NCBI RefSeq assembly: GCF_009905545.1
Contig: NZ_JAAALB010000035.1
Coordinates: forward strand, 1 to 64,000
Length of the DNA: 64,000 bases
Origin: Cellulophaga sp. BC115SP
GTDB lineage: Bacteria > Bacteroidota > Bacteroidia > Cytophagales > Spirosomataceae
Reading direction: 5' to 3'
Below are positions 39,032-49,118 of the stretch, piece by piece. The translations under genes and the position numbers were made by a program. Each line of letters opens with the position of its first letter. Position 1 is the first letter of the stretch. The notes beneath the pieces are model-generated. The model had not been told where the DNA came from, ran no database searches, and worked only from the letters and a program-made list of their open reading frames with translations.

Positions 39032-39772
39032 CTATTTATTTTCCTCCTCAATCTCCTTCAGGATTTTCTTGGTATGTCCTATGAGAATTGTGTATTGGCT
39101 TCTTAACTCATATAGACTTCTCGAGGCATAGAAACTATATTTTTGGAGATAGGGGATTTTTAAAATCGTTGGGTTGATAGGAGAAATTTTATGGTCAATA
39201 CTATTTTCTGATAAGTCTACATTGGGCTGGCTGAGCGACCATTCGTCTAGGTTTTTGCGTTTGTAGCTTAAATATTCTAATTCCAGACGAGTCAACCAAG
39301 TGAAACGTTCCTCATATAAATCGGTAATGTCGTTTAACAAAGCTTTGTTTTTGAGAAGACGAAAATAACCAGCACTTTTGGCTGCTTCATAGTTGCCATT
39401 GTTGGGGCTAATTAGGGTAGTTGTATAAAAAAGAGTAGCATTTGATGTAAGAAAAGAACTTATACTATCTTGGGTAATTTCGGGATGGTAGTTTAATGTC
39501 CTGATAAAGGTCGCGCATTGTAGCTGTCGGCTAATAGAAACAGAGTCTTCCTTCATTTCTAGCAAATCATGCGTTAAGTCTCTTGAAATACTTTTGAGGA
39601 AGTTTTGTGCTATTTCCTCATTTTTATTATCCTCACTCCAATTATTTACCCACAAACTTATGGTGATTGATACAATAATGATAATAGCTTCAGTAAGGAA
39701 ATAGGCTCCCTTTTCGATGAGGGAAATTTGTATTTTCTTTAGAAGAGAGGTAATGTGTTTGATGAGTTTCAT
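39032..39772 (-). CDS. DUF6090-like membrane protein
   Basis: The ATG at 39772 gives 246 residues; the upstream ATG at 39802 is less likely. One transmembrane segment (about 20-42, GAYFLTEAIIIIVSITISLW) is followed by VNNWSEDNKNEEIAQNFLKS, the signature start of DUF6090, then a long helical extracytoplasmic region. Function unknown; common in Bacteroidota. Confidence 0.75.
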   Translation of the reverse strand: MKLIKHITSLLKKIQISLIEKGAYFLTEAIIIIVSITISLWVNNWSEDNKNEEIAQNFLKSISRDLTHDLLEMKEDSVSISRQLQCATFIRTLNYHPEITQDSISSFLTSNATLFYTTTLISPNNGNYEAAKSAGYFRLLKNKALLNDITDLYEERFTWLTRLELEYLSYKRKNLDEWSLSQPNVDLSENSIDHKISPINPTILKIPYLQKYSFYASRSLYELRSQYTILIGHTKKILKEIEEENK

Positions 39773-39884
39773 AGAGTTCAAGAGATGAAATGGTGTAGGC
39801 AAGATACGATTTTTTCATAAAACTATGATGATTCAAAAATCAAGGAGGCGCGATAATCTGCGCCTCCAAGCAGGTTAGGCGATT

Positions 39885-40706
39885 TTACTTTTTTTGATAT
39901 ACTCGTACATAGTCTACTTCAAAGCGATTGGGGAAAGTGGTATTGCTTGGGTCGCCACCATTTTGTCCGCCAATAGCCAAATCAAATAGCATGTAGTGCG
40001 GTTGTTTGAAGGGGTTAAATCCACTTCCATCTTTATTTTCAAGTTGGGAGAGGGGTGTGCTTATCATCAATTGGTCATCGACGTATAGGGCTATATGTTC
40101 TTCGTCCCAATCCATGCGCCAAGTATGAAACTGGCTTGCCCAAGCGCTATCTACGCTTTGGGTTTTACTATGCCATTCGGTTTTGTTACTGGTACCCAAA
40201 CAGGCAATATTGGCCAGTATTTTGCCTCGGTAAAATTCCATAATATCGATTTCGCCATTGGCTGGCCAAGGTTTTTGGACGCCCAAAGTCCACCAAGCTG
40301 GCCACAAACCTGAGCGAATGTCAATTTTGGCTCGTATTTCAAAGCGACCATATTGCCATTGTTGTTTTCCTTGGGTGATTAAACACGAGGAGGTATATTC
40401 GATATTGGGACGGTTTTCTCGCCAAGATTTACTGCCAGCCTTATAATTGGGGTTGGGAAGATTCACCTTTTTAGCCTCAATGATTAATAAACCATTTTCA
40501 CAACGAGCGTTATCTGGTTGATACCATTGTAGTTCTTCGTTGCGGACAAAGCCTTTTTCGTAATTCCAATTGTTGGGATTGGGTGCGCCATCTTGATTAA
40601 ATTCATCTGCCCAGACCAGTTGATAAGGGTCTTTAGGCTTTTCTTGTGCTATTCCAGTGCAACTGGTAAGTACCAAAGTGGCAAAAATGAGGTTTTGTAT
40701 TTTCAT
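39885..40706 (-). CDS. Glycoside hydrolase family 16 endo-beta-glycanase (lipoprotein)
   Basis: 273 residues. A lipoprotein signal (LVLTSC, Cys16) is followed by a GH16 jelly-roll domain. The catalytic motif GEIDIMEF (151-158) gives nucleophile Glu152, Asp154 and acid/base Glu157. Upstream, the aromatic-rich GRFEIRAKIDIRSGLWPAWW supports the family. GH16 enzymes cut beta-1,3/1,4-glucans or galactans (laminarin, agar, carrageenan); which cannot be told here. It is the last gene of the polysaccharide locus and probably surface- or periplasm-attached, making oligosaccharides for SusCD. Confidence 0.92.
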   Translation of the reverse strand: MKIQNLIFATLVLTSCTGIAQEKPKDPYQLVWADEFNQDGAPNPNNWNYEKGFVRNEELQWYQPDNARCENGLLIIEAKKVNLPNPNYKAGSKSWRENRPNIEYTSSCLITQGKQQWQYGRFEIRAKIDIRSGLWPAWWTLGVQKPWPANGEIDIMEFYRGKILANIACLGTSNKTEWHSKTQSVDSAWASQFHTWRMDWDEEHIALYVDDQLMISTPLSQLENKDGSGFNPFKQPHYMLFDLAIGGQNGGDPSNTTFPNRFEVDYVRVYQKK

Positions 40707-40720
40707 AGTGAGGGATTTTT

Positions 40721-40767
40721 AGGCTAGGAAGCCTCAGAGAAAACCGTGCTGGATAGGAATCCAGCAC
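40721..40767. repeat. Two tandem AGGA-loop hairpins (REP-like)
   Basis: AGGCT-AGGA-AGCCT (40721-40734) and GTGCTGGAT-AGGA-ATCCAGCAC (40746-40767), with the same four-base loop. They lie between the GH16 and GH88 genes. The loop and stem ends match the larger repeats at 56.7-62.1 kb, so they belong to the same REP-like family. Confidence 0.65.
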
Positions 40768-40780
40768 GAGGATTCAATGT

Positions 40781-41962
40781 TTATTTCCAAGCCAAATATC
40801 TTTTCATTCCTTCTAAATAATAATAATCTGCATAGGTCAACGGAACATCGATTTCCGTATTTTGCGGAATATGTCCAACGCAATGTTCGATGATAAAGCC
40901 CCCATTTTTGCCTTGTGCTGCATGGTAAGGCGCTTTGGAAAGATTTACCAAAATCGTTTCTGCTTTTTTGAAATAAGCCTTATTGAGCTTTGACGTACTG
41001 TATTTTGCTAGTTCCAAAAGTGCGGAGGCGGTCACTGATGCCGCCGATGCGTCTCTTAAAGCATTAGGAATATTGGGCGCATTGTAATCCCAGTACGGTA
41101 TTTTATCTGCTGGCATATTGGGATTGCTCATGATAAATTTGGCAATATTCTGCGCCTGTTTCAAGTAAATAGGATTTTTGGTTTCACGAAACATGACTGT
41201 ATATCCATAAAGCCCCCATGCTTGTCCACGTGCCCAAGCCGATTCGTCGGCGAAGCCCTGCGCGGTTCTTTTTTGTTGAACCTCTCCAGTCGTCGCATTG
41301 TAGTTGATTACATGGTAAGAACTGTAGTCTGGACGAAAATGGTTTTTCATGGTTGTATTGGCATGAGTTACCGCAATCTTGTAATAGCTAGAGTCGCCTG
41401 TGACTTTCGTAGCCCAGAAAAGCAACTCTAAGTTCATCATGTTGTCGATAATCACCAAGTATTCGTTTTTGTTGCTATCCCACGACTTGATACAGCCTAC
41501 TTTTGGGTCGAATCTCGAAGCCAAAGATTTAGCACTTTGAATCAAAATCTCTTTGTATTCAGGTTTAGGGTCAATGTCTTTGGCATTACCAAAACTACAA
41601 AACATCATAAAACCCAAGTCATGCGTAGAAGTATTGAATTTTTCTTTTTCTAATACCTTCAAAATACGGTTTGCCTCGGTCAATGTAGCTTGGTCTTTGG
41701 TTTGTTCATAAATGTACAACAAAGAGCCAGGGTAAAAACCACTGCACCACCAGCCTGAGCCACTCCATTCGTATTTGTCTGTTTTAGGGAAATAGGTTTT
41801 AGGAAATTTATCTGCTGGAAGGTTTTTGGCTAAAACTTTATATTGAGCTGCTGCCTCTGCAAAAGCTTGTTTAAAAAGCTTTTTGTTTTGAGCAGATTGG
41901 GCAAAAGATTGAGTCGTTAAAAAGGTTAGCGTATAAATTAAAATTAGACGTAAGTTTTTCAT
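40781..41962 (-). CDS. Glycoside hydrolase family 88 unsaturated glucuronyl hydrolase
   Basis: 393 residues: a signal peptide (about 1-21) and an (alpha/alpha)6-barrel domain. Conserved elements include WWCSGFYPGSLLYIY and the two likely catalytic Asp, Asp115 (STHDLGFMM) and Asp173 (IIDNMMNLELL). GH88 removes the unsaturated uronic acid left by polysaccharide lyases from oligosaccharides of glycosaminoglycan or related type. It is downstream of the second SusCD pair and next to GH16. No polysaccharide lyase is in the window, so its partner lies elsewhere. Confidence 0.92.
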   Translation of the reverse strand: MKNLRLILIYTLTFLTTQSFAQSAQNKKLFKQAFAEAAAQYKVLAKNLPADKFPKTYFPKTDKYEWSGSGWWCSGFYPGSLLYIYEQTKDQATLTEANRILKVLEKEKFNTSTHDLGFMMFCSFGNAKDIDPKPEYKEILIQSAKSLASRFDPKVGCIKSWDSNKNEYLVIIDNMMNLELLFWATKVTGDSSYYKIAVTHANTTMKNHFRPDYSSYHVINYNATTGEVQQKRTAQGFADESAWARGQAWGLYGYTVMFRETKNPIYLKQAQNIAKFIMSNPNMPADKIPYWDYNAPNIPNALRDASAASVTASALLELAKYSTSKLNKAYFKKAETILVNLSKAPYHAAQGKNGGFIIEHCVGHIPQNTEIDVPLTYADYYYLEGMKRYLAWK

Positions 41963-42361
41963 AAATAATGTAATGAATTAAAATGAGTAAAAAAGTTTTT
42001 TAACTGTCGTAAAACTACTTCGAATCGCTTGCTCAGGAAGGGCGTATTTTAAGAAAAATAAGGGGTTAAAACGTTCAAGAAGAAATAAGAGTCGTAAGCT
42101 GATAGATCAATTTACGACTCTTATAATAGGTGCAGTCCCAATCAGTCAATTATTCGTAATTTTGAGTTAGGAGTGCTGAGCGTCCATTTCGGATATCGGA
42201 TGTTGGATTTCGGAAGTATACTCAAACTTTTTATTGATATTTTGTAAAAAATAAAAGTATGTTACTTCATTTCCGAAATCAGAAATCCCAAATCTGAAAT
42301 AGTTGGAAGTTCTTCATATTTTTGAAAAAGAACTCCGCACTCAACACTCAAACTTCTTCTC
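41963..42361. other. Non-coding region with imperfect inverted repeats
   Basis: No gene seen. About 42160-42350 forms a long imperfect inverted repeat: GAGTGCTGAG near 42170 against CTCAACACTC near 42340, and ATTTCGGA-type segments near 42190-42215 against TCCGAAAT/TCTGAAAT near 42270-42300. It separates the SusD gene from GH88 and may act as a transcription attenuator or a decayed mobile repeat. Confidence 0.5.
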
Positions 42362-44080
42362 TTACCATCCCGGATTTTGGAGCATAGCTGGTGCTTTGCG
42401 TACTTCCGAGTCAGGGATTGGTAATAAATACATTTCGGGTCTGAAGTTGTGTCTTCTTATCGACTCTGTTACTTGATAGGTATAAGTATTGTTAGCGTTT
42501 TTGATAATTCTCATACGCTTGTTATAACCGTTTGAAACATCCATCGCAATTTTCCAACGACGAATATCATTCCAACGATGGTCTTCAAATGCCAATTCGA
42601 CACGGCGCTCGTTGCGGATGACTTCACGCATTTGCTCTTTGGTCATATTCGCTTTCAAACCATACAATTTGTCATCACCAGCGGTTATACCAGCACGGTC
42701 ACGAAGTGCAATGAGAGGTGCATAAGCTAAATCTGTTTTGCCAGTTTCGTTGATAGCCTCCGCATAACTGAGCAATACCTCGGCATAGCGCATCAACGAC
42801 CAACCACGGTTAGTAGTAAAACTACTGTTTGAAGAGATATTGGCATCACACATTTTTCTGCTGTAGTACCCCGTTGTTTGTCCTGCCTGCGTAAAGCCAT
42901 CAGAAGGGGCATTTTCGTAAGTCAAAACTTGTCTTTGAGCATTAGCACTTGCCAAATAATACATCGATTCGTTGTACACAATCGAGTATTCAAAACGTGG
43001 GTCACGGTTTTTGTAAGGGTTATTAGGGTCATAACCCGAAGTTGCATCCGAAATCGCTTTTCCGTTTTTCATTGGAAAAGCATCTACCAAGTTTTGCGTA
43101 GGCATCGCATTATATGCCCCGCCACGGGTAGGCATATTATAAAACCCTTCCATGTCACGGTTGGCAGAACGGTTTTGGAAAATAATAAACTCAGGGTTTA
43201 CACGATTTAAAAACACCTGATAAAAACCATAACCAGGCGCAGTTGTATTGTCTTTGTACAAAGAATATTCTCCCGAATTCATTACTGCCATAGCTGCATC
43301 AGCAGCTTTTTGCCAATGTGCTACATCATACGTGGGATTGCTCACGATTTTGGCAAGGTCCGCATTTTGCGTTTCAGCACCACCATTGAACAATGGGCTT
43401 GCTGCATATAACAAAATACGAGATTTGAGTGCTAAGCAAGCGCCACGAGTAGCTTTACCATAATTTTGCTCAGAATAATCAGTGCTTTTTGGTAAAACTG
43501 CTGCCGCTTCGTCGAGTTCTTTTACCAGATAATTAACACAGTCGGCATAAGAATTTCTAGGTAAATTGATAAAGTCGGTAATATCATACACCTTATCACC
43601 AACGATTGGCACACCTCCAAAGCTAATCAAGAGCCAATGGTAATACCAAGCACGAAGAAATCGTGCCTCGGCAGCCATTTGAGCTTTGAGTGGTGCCGAT
43701 ACAGGAATAACGGGTAGTTTTTCGAGTAATAAGTTCACCCTACGAATATTGTTGTAAGGTGTTGACCAAAATTCGAAAAATGGAAAGTTCGTCGGGCTCA
43801 CCGTTCCACTGTAAAGCACGACGGCTTTTTGTCCAGTTCCCGAATAGCGATATTCAGCATCGTCGGTAGCTTCTTCTGTATTACCGTGCGAATCCCAACG
43901 TCCTTTAGTATAGCTAAAACCTATATCACTGTAAATACGGTACAAAAACGCCACACTTCGGGTACTATCTGCAAAAACAGTTTCTTCTGTTAGCGCTGTA
44001 GTTTTGGGGTCAAGGAAATCATCCGACGAAAAGCAGGAAGTGAGTCCTATAGCACAGGCGAGTAATAATATTTTTTTCAT
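42362..44080 (-). CDS. SusD/RagB-family glycan-binding lipoprotein
   Basis: 572 residues. Lipoprotein signal (LTSC lipobox, Cys near 16). SusD family signs: helical tetratricopeptide scaffold (AEARFLRAWYYHWLLISFGG, RGACLALKSRILLYAASPLF) and the C-terminal RNERRVELAFEDHRWNDIRR block. The outer-membrane lipoprotein sits as a lid on SusC and captures oligosaccharides. Pairs with the SusC gene 26 bp upstream. Confidence 0.95.
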   Translation of the reverse strand: MKKILLLACAIGLTSCFSSDDFLDPKTTALTEETVFADSTRSVAFLYRIYSDIGFSYTKGRWDSHGNTEEATDDAEYRYSGTGQKAVVLYSGTVSPTNFPFFEFWSTPYNNIRRVNLLLEKLPVIPVSAPLKAQMAAEARFLRAWYYHWLLISFGGVPIVGDKVYDITDFINLPRNSYADCVNYLVKELDEAAAVLPKSTDYSEQNYGKATRGACLALKSRILLYAASPLFNGGAETQNADLAKIVSNPTYDVAHWQKAADAAMAVMNSGEYSLYKDNTTAPGYGFYQVFLNRVNPEFIIFQNRSANRDMEGFYNMPTRGGAYNAMPTQNLVDAFPMKNGKAISDATSGYDPNNPYKNRDPRFEYSIVYNESMYYLASANAQRQVLTYENAPSDGFTQAGQTTGYYSRKMCDANISSNSSFTTNRGWSLMRYAEVLLSYAEAINETGKTDLAYAPLIALRDRAGITAGDDKLYGLKANMTKEQMREVIRNERRVELAFEDHRWNDIRRWKIAMDVSNGYNKRMRIIKNANNTYTYQVTESIRRHNFRPEMYLLPIPDSEVRKAPAMLQNPGW

Positions 44081-44106
44081 AAAATTGAATCAATGAGTTG
44101 AAATCC

Positions 44107-47100
44107 TTAGAAAGTTGCGCTGATACCAAAGTTGATTAACCTTTGTGGAGGATAACTCACACGGTCGGTACCCGATGAAATTTCTGGGTCAAGCTGATAG
44201 AGTTTGTCAAGACTTGTGAATGTCAGTAAGTTAGAGCCATTAACATAAATTCTTGCTTGCTGAATACCCAATCCTTTGGTCAAACTACTTGGTAAATCGA
44301 AGTTGATTTGCGCATTTCTCAATCGTAAATAATCCCCTGGAATCAACCAGAATGTTGATGGATAAGCTGTTGGGTCACTAATACCGCCAAGCAAGGTCAA
44401 ACGCGGGTATTTGGCGTTGTCGCCTAGCTCTGGTGTCCATGCGTATTTATGCACTTCGGTAAGATTTGAAGAGAATGCACGGATAGATTCTGCCGTTCCT
44501 CTCACACTGAAATTACGAGCTCCTTGGAAGTTGGCACTGATACTGATTGCTTTATAACGGACGCCCAAATTGATGCCATATACGGTATTTGGCGTGTTAG
44601 GATTTCCTGTCACCGACATATCAAAGCCGTCTATTTTGCCATCGCCATTCAAGTCGGCATATTTCAAATCACCTGGTTGTACTGGTACTGCTGTTTTAGG
44701 ACTGCTAGCGATGTCATCGGCATTTTTATAGTATCCGATAAACGTATAAGCTCTCATTTGACCAATGCTGTTACCTGTGTACATTTGGTATGGGTACAAA
44801 GAGCTTGGTTCGTCTTGGAAGACAATTTTGTTTTTAGCTACCGAATAATTTCCCTTAATATAATACGAGAAGCCTCCTTTGGTAGGACTTTGATAGCCCA
44901 ATTCGATTTCATAACCTCGGTTGTTTACTTTTCCCATATTTACAGGAGGAAGTCCTTGACCAAAAATGGCTGATACTGTACCACGAGTGGTCAAAATATC
45001 ATATCGATTATTATCAAAATAGTTGAAGCTACCCGTTACATTGCTATTGAACAACCCAAACTCGATCGCTAAATCTAGTTTTTTCTCTTTTTCCCAAGTT
45101 ACCTCGTTGTTGGCAAGCGTACCTTCGACTACGCCTGTATATAAGTTGCTTGAGTACCCAAAGTTAGGCGCTACTACCCCGTTACCATTTGAGTAATTTT
45201 GTTGATAGTAATAAGAGAAGCTGTTTCCTAAAGCGTCGTTACCTACAATACCATACGAACCTCTGATTTTCAACAAATCCATGAATTTTGGAAAAGAATT
45301 TTTATAAAAAGGTTCTTCAGAAATATTCCAACCTGCCGATACTGCTGGTAAAAGTCCAAATCTTTTATCTCTTACAAAACGGTCAGAGCCATTGTAAGCC
45401 ACATTGAATTGTACCAAATAGCGATTTTTGTAATCATATCCCACACGACCAGAATAGCCTTGAAAGTTGTTAGGAATAAAATTATATACAGCATTGCTAC
45501 TGGACGCTTCTGTAGAGTTACGGTTAAAAAGTCCTAGTGCGTACACATGGTGTTTTGAATCAAAAGTATGGTCGTAGTTGACCATCAATTGCATATTCAA
45601 TACTCGTGATGTACTTCTGGCATCATATCCTAAGAAGAAACGACGCACACGATATACATTTGGATCACGTGCTTCATAGGCGTCTGTTGTAGAATTGTAG
45701 ATAAACGATGGAAACTGGTCGCGGGTCATGCTACGACCGTAGCCATAGTTACTGGTAAATGATATACGACCTTGAACAAACAAGCCTTTGGTAAGAAAAT
45801 CTAATTTTTGCTTTGCTGAGCCAATGAAGTTGATATTACTTTCATTGGTTTGGTTATACCCATAGTACTTCAAACGTCCCACTACGTTGTTGACGTTGTA
45901 GCTTGGGTTTTCGTTTCTAATCCAAGTACTGTAACCCAACGAACCATCTGGGTTATACACAGGATAAGCAAATGGCGCCAAAGTCAAGAAACTACTATAA
46001 TCATAAAACAAGTCGTTGTAGCCAAATGGACTTCCTACTTGTGGCGTATTTACTTGACCAAAGTTTCCGTACAAATCCAATCTTAAATCAAGTGATTTTG
46101 TAACCGACATATCCAAGTTTGAACGATAGTTATAACGTTGGTGAAAATAATTACTATTTACCCCTTGGTCTTGACCAAAATCTTTGAGCATGCCATCTTG
46201 GTACAAATAACCTACCGAAACAAAGTATTTTACCTTTTGTGTACCGCCCGACAAATCCAAATTACCACGGTATTGTTTTGAAAATTGTTTGAACAAAACA
46301 TCCTTCCAATTGACATTTGGGTGACCATAAGGGTCTTTACCATTTTTGAATAACTCCAAATCTTGGTCACTCCAACGTGGTTTAAACGATGGGCTTGGGT
46401 TTACGCTATTGTCATTAATTTGAGCCTGATTGTACATTTTTGCACTTTCGTAAGCATCCAAATACGTAGGAATAATCGTAGGCTGTGAAAGCGCCATTTC
46501 GGCACGCATCGAGATTTGCGGAGGACCTTCTTTCCCTCTTCTTGTCGAAACTACAATAACACCATTGGCACCACGAACCCCATAAATAGCGGTTGTTGAA
46601 GCATCTTTCAAAATCGAGAGATTTTCGATTTCGTTGGGGTCGATACGAGCAAATTGGTCATACGAGTATTCCACATCATCTACAATAATCAAAGGACGGT
46701 TGTTGCCATTGTAGGAACTCACCCCACGAATATAAAAGTTTGCGCCATCGGCACCAGGACGACCAGAGGGTTGTTGAGAGAAAAAGCCTGGGAGTTTACC
46801 TGCCAAAGCATTTTGCAAACTAGCAGAAGGGTTTTCACGAATTTCACGACCTGATACAGAACTTACAGAACCCGTCAAGGTGATTTTTTTCTGCTGTCCG
46901 TACCCAATGACAACAACTTCATCGAGTGATTTGTCTTCGTCTTCAAGGGTGATATTGACGGTGGAGCGACCAGCTACATTAACTTCTTGTTGTTTGAAAC
47001 CAAGTGAACGAAATACGAGTGTATTGCTTTGCCCTTTTAACGTAATTTTAAAAAAACCTTTAACATCGGTAAGCGTACCATTGGTACTTCGCCCTTTTTC

Positions 47101-47229
47101 GAAGACTGCCACGCCAGGCAATACTTCTTTACCTCCTGTTACTACTCCCGACACCACTTGACCTTGAGCAAGGGTATTTTGTGCAAAAAGTGTAACAATA
47201 GAAATCCATATATAGAGTATTTTTTTCAT
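44107..47229 (-). CDS. SusC/RagA-type TonB-dependent outer-membrane transporter
   Basis: 1040 residues: signal peptide (about 1-21), a carboxypeptidase-regulatory-like domain (about 25-100), the TonB-box region (LDEVVVIGYGQQKK), plug domain (about 115-225, with NPSASLQNALAGKLPGF and the RGVSSYNGNNRPLIIVDDV block) and a 22-strand barrel. It imports glycan fragments into the periplasm using TonB energy. The C-terminus ends in the usual Phe. Forms a pair with the SusD at 42362-44080. Confidence 0.95.
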   Translation of the reverse strand: MKKILYIWISIVTLFAQNTLAQGQVVSGVVTGGKEVLPGVAVFEKGRSTNGTLTDVKGFFKITLKGQSNTLVFRSLGFKQQEVNVAGRSTVNITLEDEDKSLDEVVVIGYGQQKKITLTGSVSSVSGREIRENPSASLQNALAGKLPGFFSQQPSGRPGADGANFYIRGVSSYNGNNRPLIIVDDVEYSYDQFARIDPNEIENLSILKDASTTAIYGVRGANGVIVVSTRRGKEGPPQISMRAEMALSQPTIIPTYLDAYESAKMYNQAQINDNSVNPSPSFKPRWSDQDLELFKNGKDPYGHPNVNWKDVLFKQFSKQYRGNLDLSGGTQKVKYFVSVGYLYQDGMLKDFGQDQGVNSNYFHQRYNYRSNLDMSVTKSLDLRLDLYGNFGQVNTPQVGSPFGYNDLFYDYSSFLTLAPFAYPVYNPDGSLGYSTWIRNENPSYNVNNVVGRLKYYGYNQTNESNINFIGSAKQKLDFLTKGLFVQGRISFTSNYGYGRSMTRDQFPSFIYNSTTDAYEARDPNVYRVRRFFLGYDARSTSRVLNMQLMVNYDHTFDSKHHVYALGLFNRNSTEASSSNAVYNFIPNNFQGYSGRVGYDYKNRYLVQFNVAYNGSDRFVRDKRFGLLPAVSAGWNISEEPFYKNSFPKFMDLLKIRGSYGIVGNDALGNSFSYYYQQNYSNGNGVVAPNFGYSSNLYTGVVEGTLANNEVTWEKEKKLDLAIEFGLFNSNVTGSFNYFDNNRYDILTTRGTVSAIFGQGLPPVNMGKVNNRGYEIELGYQSPTKGGFSYYIKGNYSVAKNKIVFQDEPSSLYPYQMYTGNSIGQMRAYTFIGYYKNADDIASSPKTAVPVQPGDLKYADLNGDGKIDGFDMSVTGNPNTPNTVYGINLGVRYKAISISANFQGARNFSVRGTAESIRAFSSNLTEVHKYAWTPELGDNAKYPRLTLLGGISDPTAYPSTFWLIPGDYLRLRNAQINFDLPSSLTKGLGIQQARIYVNGSNLLTFTSLDKLYQLDPEISSGTDRVSYPPQRLINFGISATF

Positions 47230-47387
47230 AAAAACATGAGGATTTTCAGATGGGATTTAAGCCATGAATTTGTTCTTCATAACTATGAAGTAATCGTGCA
47301 AAATGAGACCTAGTTAATTTTGACTGTAAAGTGTTGATAATTAAAATTTACATTCAAGATTCATAGCTCATCATTCAGCATTCATAC

Positions 47388-49082
47388 TTACCAGCCTTCG
47401 TTTTGAATAAGCTTATTGTTTTTTAGGGTTTCGTCATACGGTAAAGGCATACTGTATAATTTGTTCGAAAACTTCATCGTCGACACCACAAATGGCGTAA
47501 AAGTCAAGCTCGCATTGGTGTTTTTCACGATTTTCATCCCCTTAAGCGAACCATTTGTAGCAGTTTCTGCTATTTTCCAGCGACGAATATCCCAAAAGCG
47601 ATGTTCTTCAAACGCTAACTCAATACGTCTCTCATTTTGGATAAGCGTACGCATTTCTGTTTGTGAAATACCCGCTTTGATGCCGTAGCGATTGTCTGTT
47701 CCTGCTCTAATACCAGCCCTTTTACGAATATCAATGATTCTTGTGACGGCTTCTGTGGTTCTTCCTAGCTCATTTAGTGCTTCGGCTGCGTTTAACAGTA
47801 TTTCCGAGTATCTGAATAATGGGAAGTTATGGCTCTGGTTTGTATAGGTAGTATTGTTAGAAAAATCTGCCATAAACTTACGCAGATAATAGCCTGTACG
47901 TGTTTGAACGGCAATACCTCCTGGCTTATCCAAACCGCCTTCGAAAGTTTCAACGGCTCTACGCAACCAAGTTTGCCCATTAAAGAATACCGTCAAAGCC
48001 AAACGAGGGTCACGGTTGGCGTAAGGATTTTGTGGGTCGTAGCCTGATTGAGCATTGGTAATATCTAGTCCAGTAATCGTAGGAAAAGCATCAACTAAGT
48101 TTTGCGAAGGACTCGTCAATCCCAAACTTGCTGCTGGCGAACCAAAGCCTATTGGTGCATTGTAGTTTTCAATGAGAAAATTATTACCTGACTGTTTGGC
48201 AAGAATGATTTCTGTATTCTTTTTAGTCGTAAAAACACCTGAAAAAGAAGTCTGTAAAGCATAGTAGTTGAGTCCTATCAATTCGTTGGCAGCGTCCAAG
48301 GCTTTTTGCCAACGGTTGGCGTCATACGTAGGATAGCCCATTAAGGCCTTCAGGTTGGTATTGGTACTAATGCCACCACCATTAAACAACGGACTTGCAG
48401 CATACAACAAAGCACGACCTTTGAGTGCAATGGCAGCTCCTCTTGGAATTTTTCCCCAGTTACTATCCGAAACAGGTTCTGGTGTAAGTATTCCCTTTAC
48501 GGCATCACATTCTGAAACGATATAGTTGATACACTCTTCGTACGTATTGCGAGGAATCGACAAATCGTCATTTATTGTAAATACTTGGTCACCAATCAAT
48601 GGTACACCACCGTAGCGTTTTACTAGTTCGAAGTACAATAGCGCACGAATATAACGAGCTTCGGCTTTCCAGATGGTAATACTGTTGGGGTCAGCTGGAA
48701 CTTTATCGATATTACTCAAGAAGATATTGACACGACGAATACCCGCATACGAAGTACCCCAATAAGGGTCGGGGTTGTTCACCGTACTAATTAACCCATT
48801 GGTATAATATTCTGCTTGACGATTGGTTCTAGACGGAATGGCATCGTCTGTACCTGTTTCCAGAAAGTCACCACCCAGTCCATTGATTCTATTAAAACCA
48901 TCAGGGATATAACTGTAAATATTGTTGAGGAAAAAGACTGCTACGGTAGCATTTTTATCTTTATCGTCCCAAACCAATGTGTCAAGAATCCAATCACGAG
49001 GCTCAGTTTCTACTCTTTCGCAAGCCGCAAAAGTTAGTGCTGTAGCCAAAATAAAGGATGATATATATTTTTTAGAAATCAT
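47388..49082 (-). CDS. SusD/RagB-family glycan-binding lipoprotein (second)
   Basis: 564 residues. Lipobox FAAC (Cys near 21). Same blocks as the first SusD: AEARYIRALLYFELVKRYGG, RGAAIALKGRALLYAASPLF and RNERRIELAFEEHRFWDIRR. Forms a pair with the SusC at 49119-52151 (36-bp gap). Sequence differences in the middle suggest a different oligosaccharide preference from the first SusD, which is inference. Confidence 0.95.
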   Translation of the reverse strand: MISKKYISSFILATALTFAACERVETEPRDWILDTLVWDDKDKNATVAVFFLNNIYSYIPDGFNRINGLGGDFLETGTDDAIPSRTNRQAEYYTNGLISTVNNPDPYWGTSYAGIRRVNIFLSNIDKVPADPNSITIWKAEARYIRALLYFELVKRYGGVPLIGDQVFTINDDLSIPRNTYEECINYIVSECDAVKGILTPEPVSDSNWGKIPRGAAIALKGRALLYAASPLFNGGGISTNTNLKALMGYPTYDANRWQKALDAANELIGLNYYALQTSFSGVFTTKKNTEIILAKQSGNNFLIENYNAPIGFGSPAASLGLTSPSQNLVDAFPTITGLDITNAQSGYDPQNPYANRDPRLALTVFFNGQTWLRRAVETFEGGLDKPGGIAVQTRTGYYLRKFMADFSNNTTYTNQSHNFPLFRYSEILLNAAEALNELGRTTEAVTRIIDIRKRAGIRAGTDNRYGIKAGISQTEMRTLIQNERRIELAFEEHRFWDIRRWKIAETATNGSLKGMKIVKNTNASLTFTPFVVSTMKFSNKLYSMPLPYDETLKNNKLIQNEGW

Positions 49083-49118
49083 TTCTTCTGAAAATTTTAT
49101 GCTTGATAAAAGCCAATT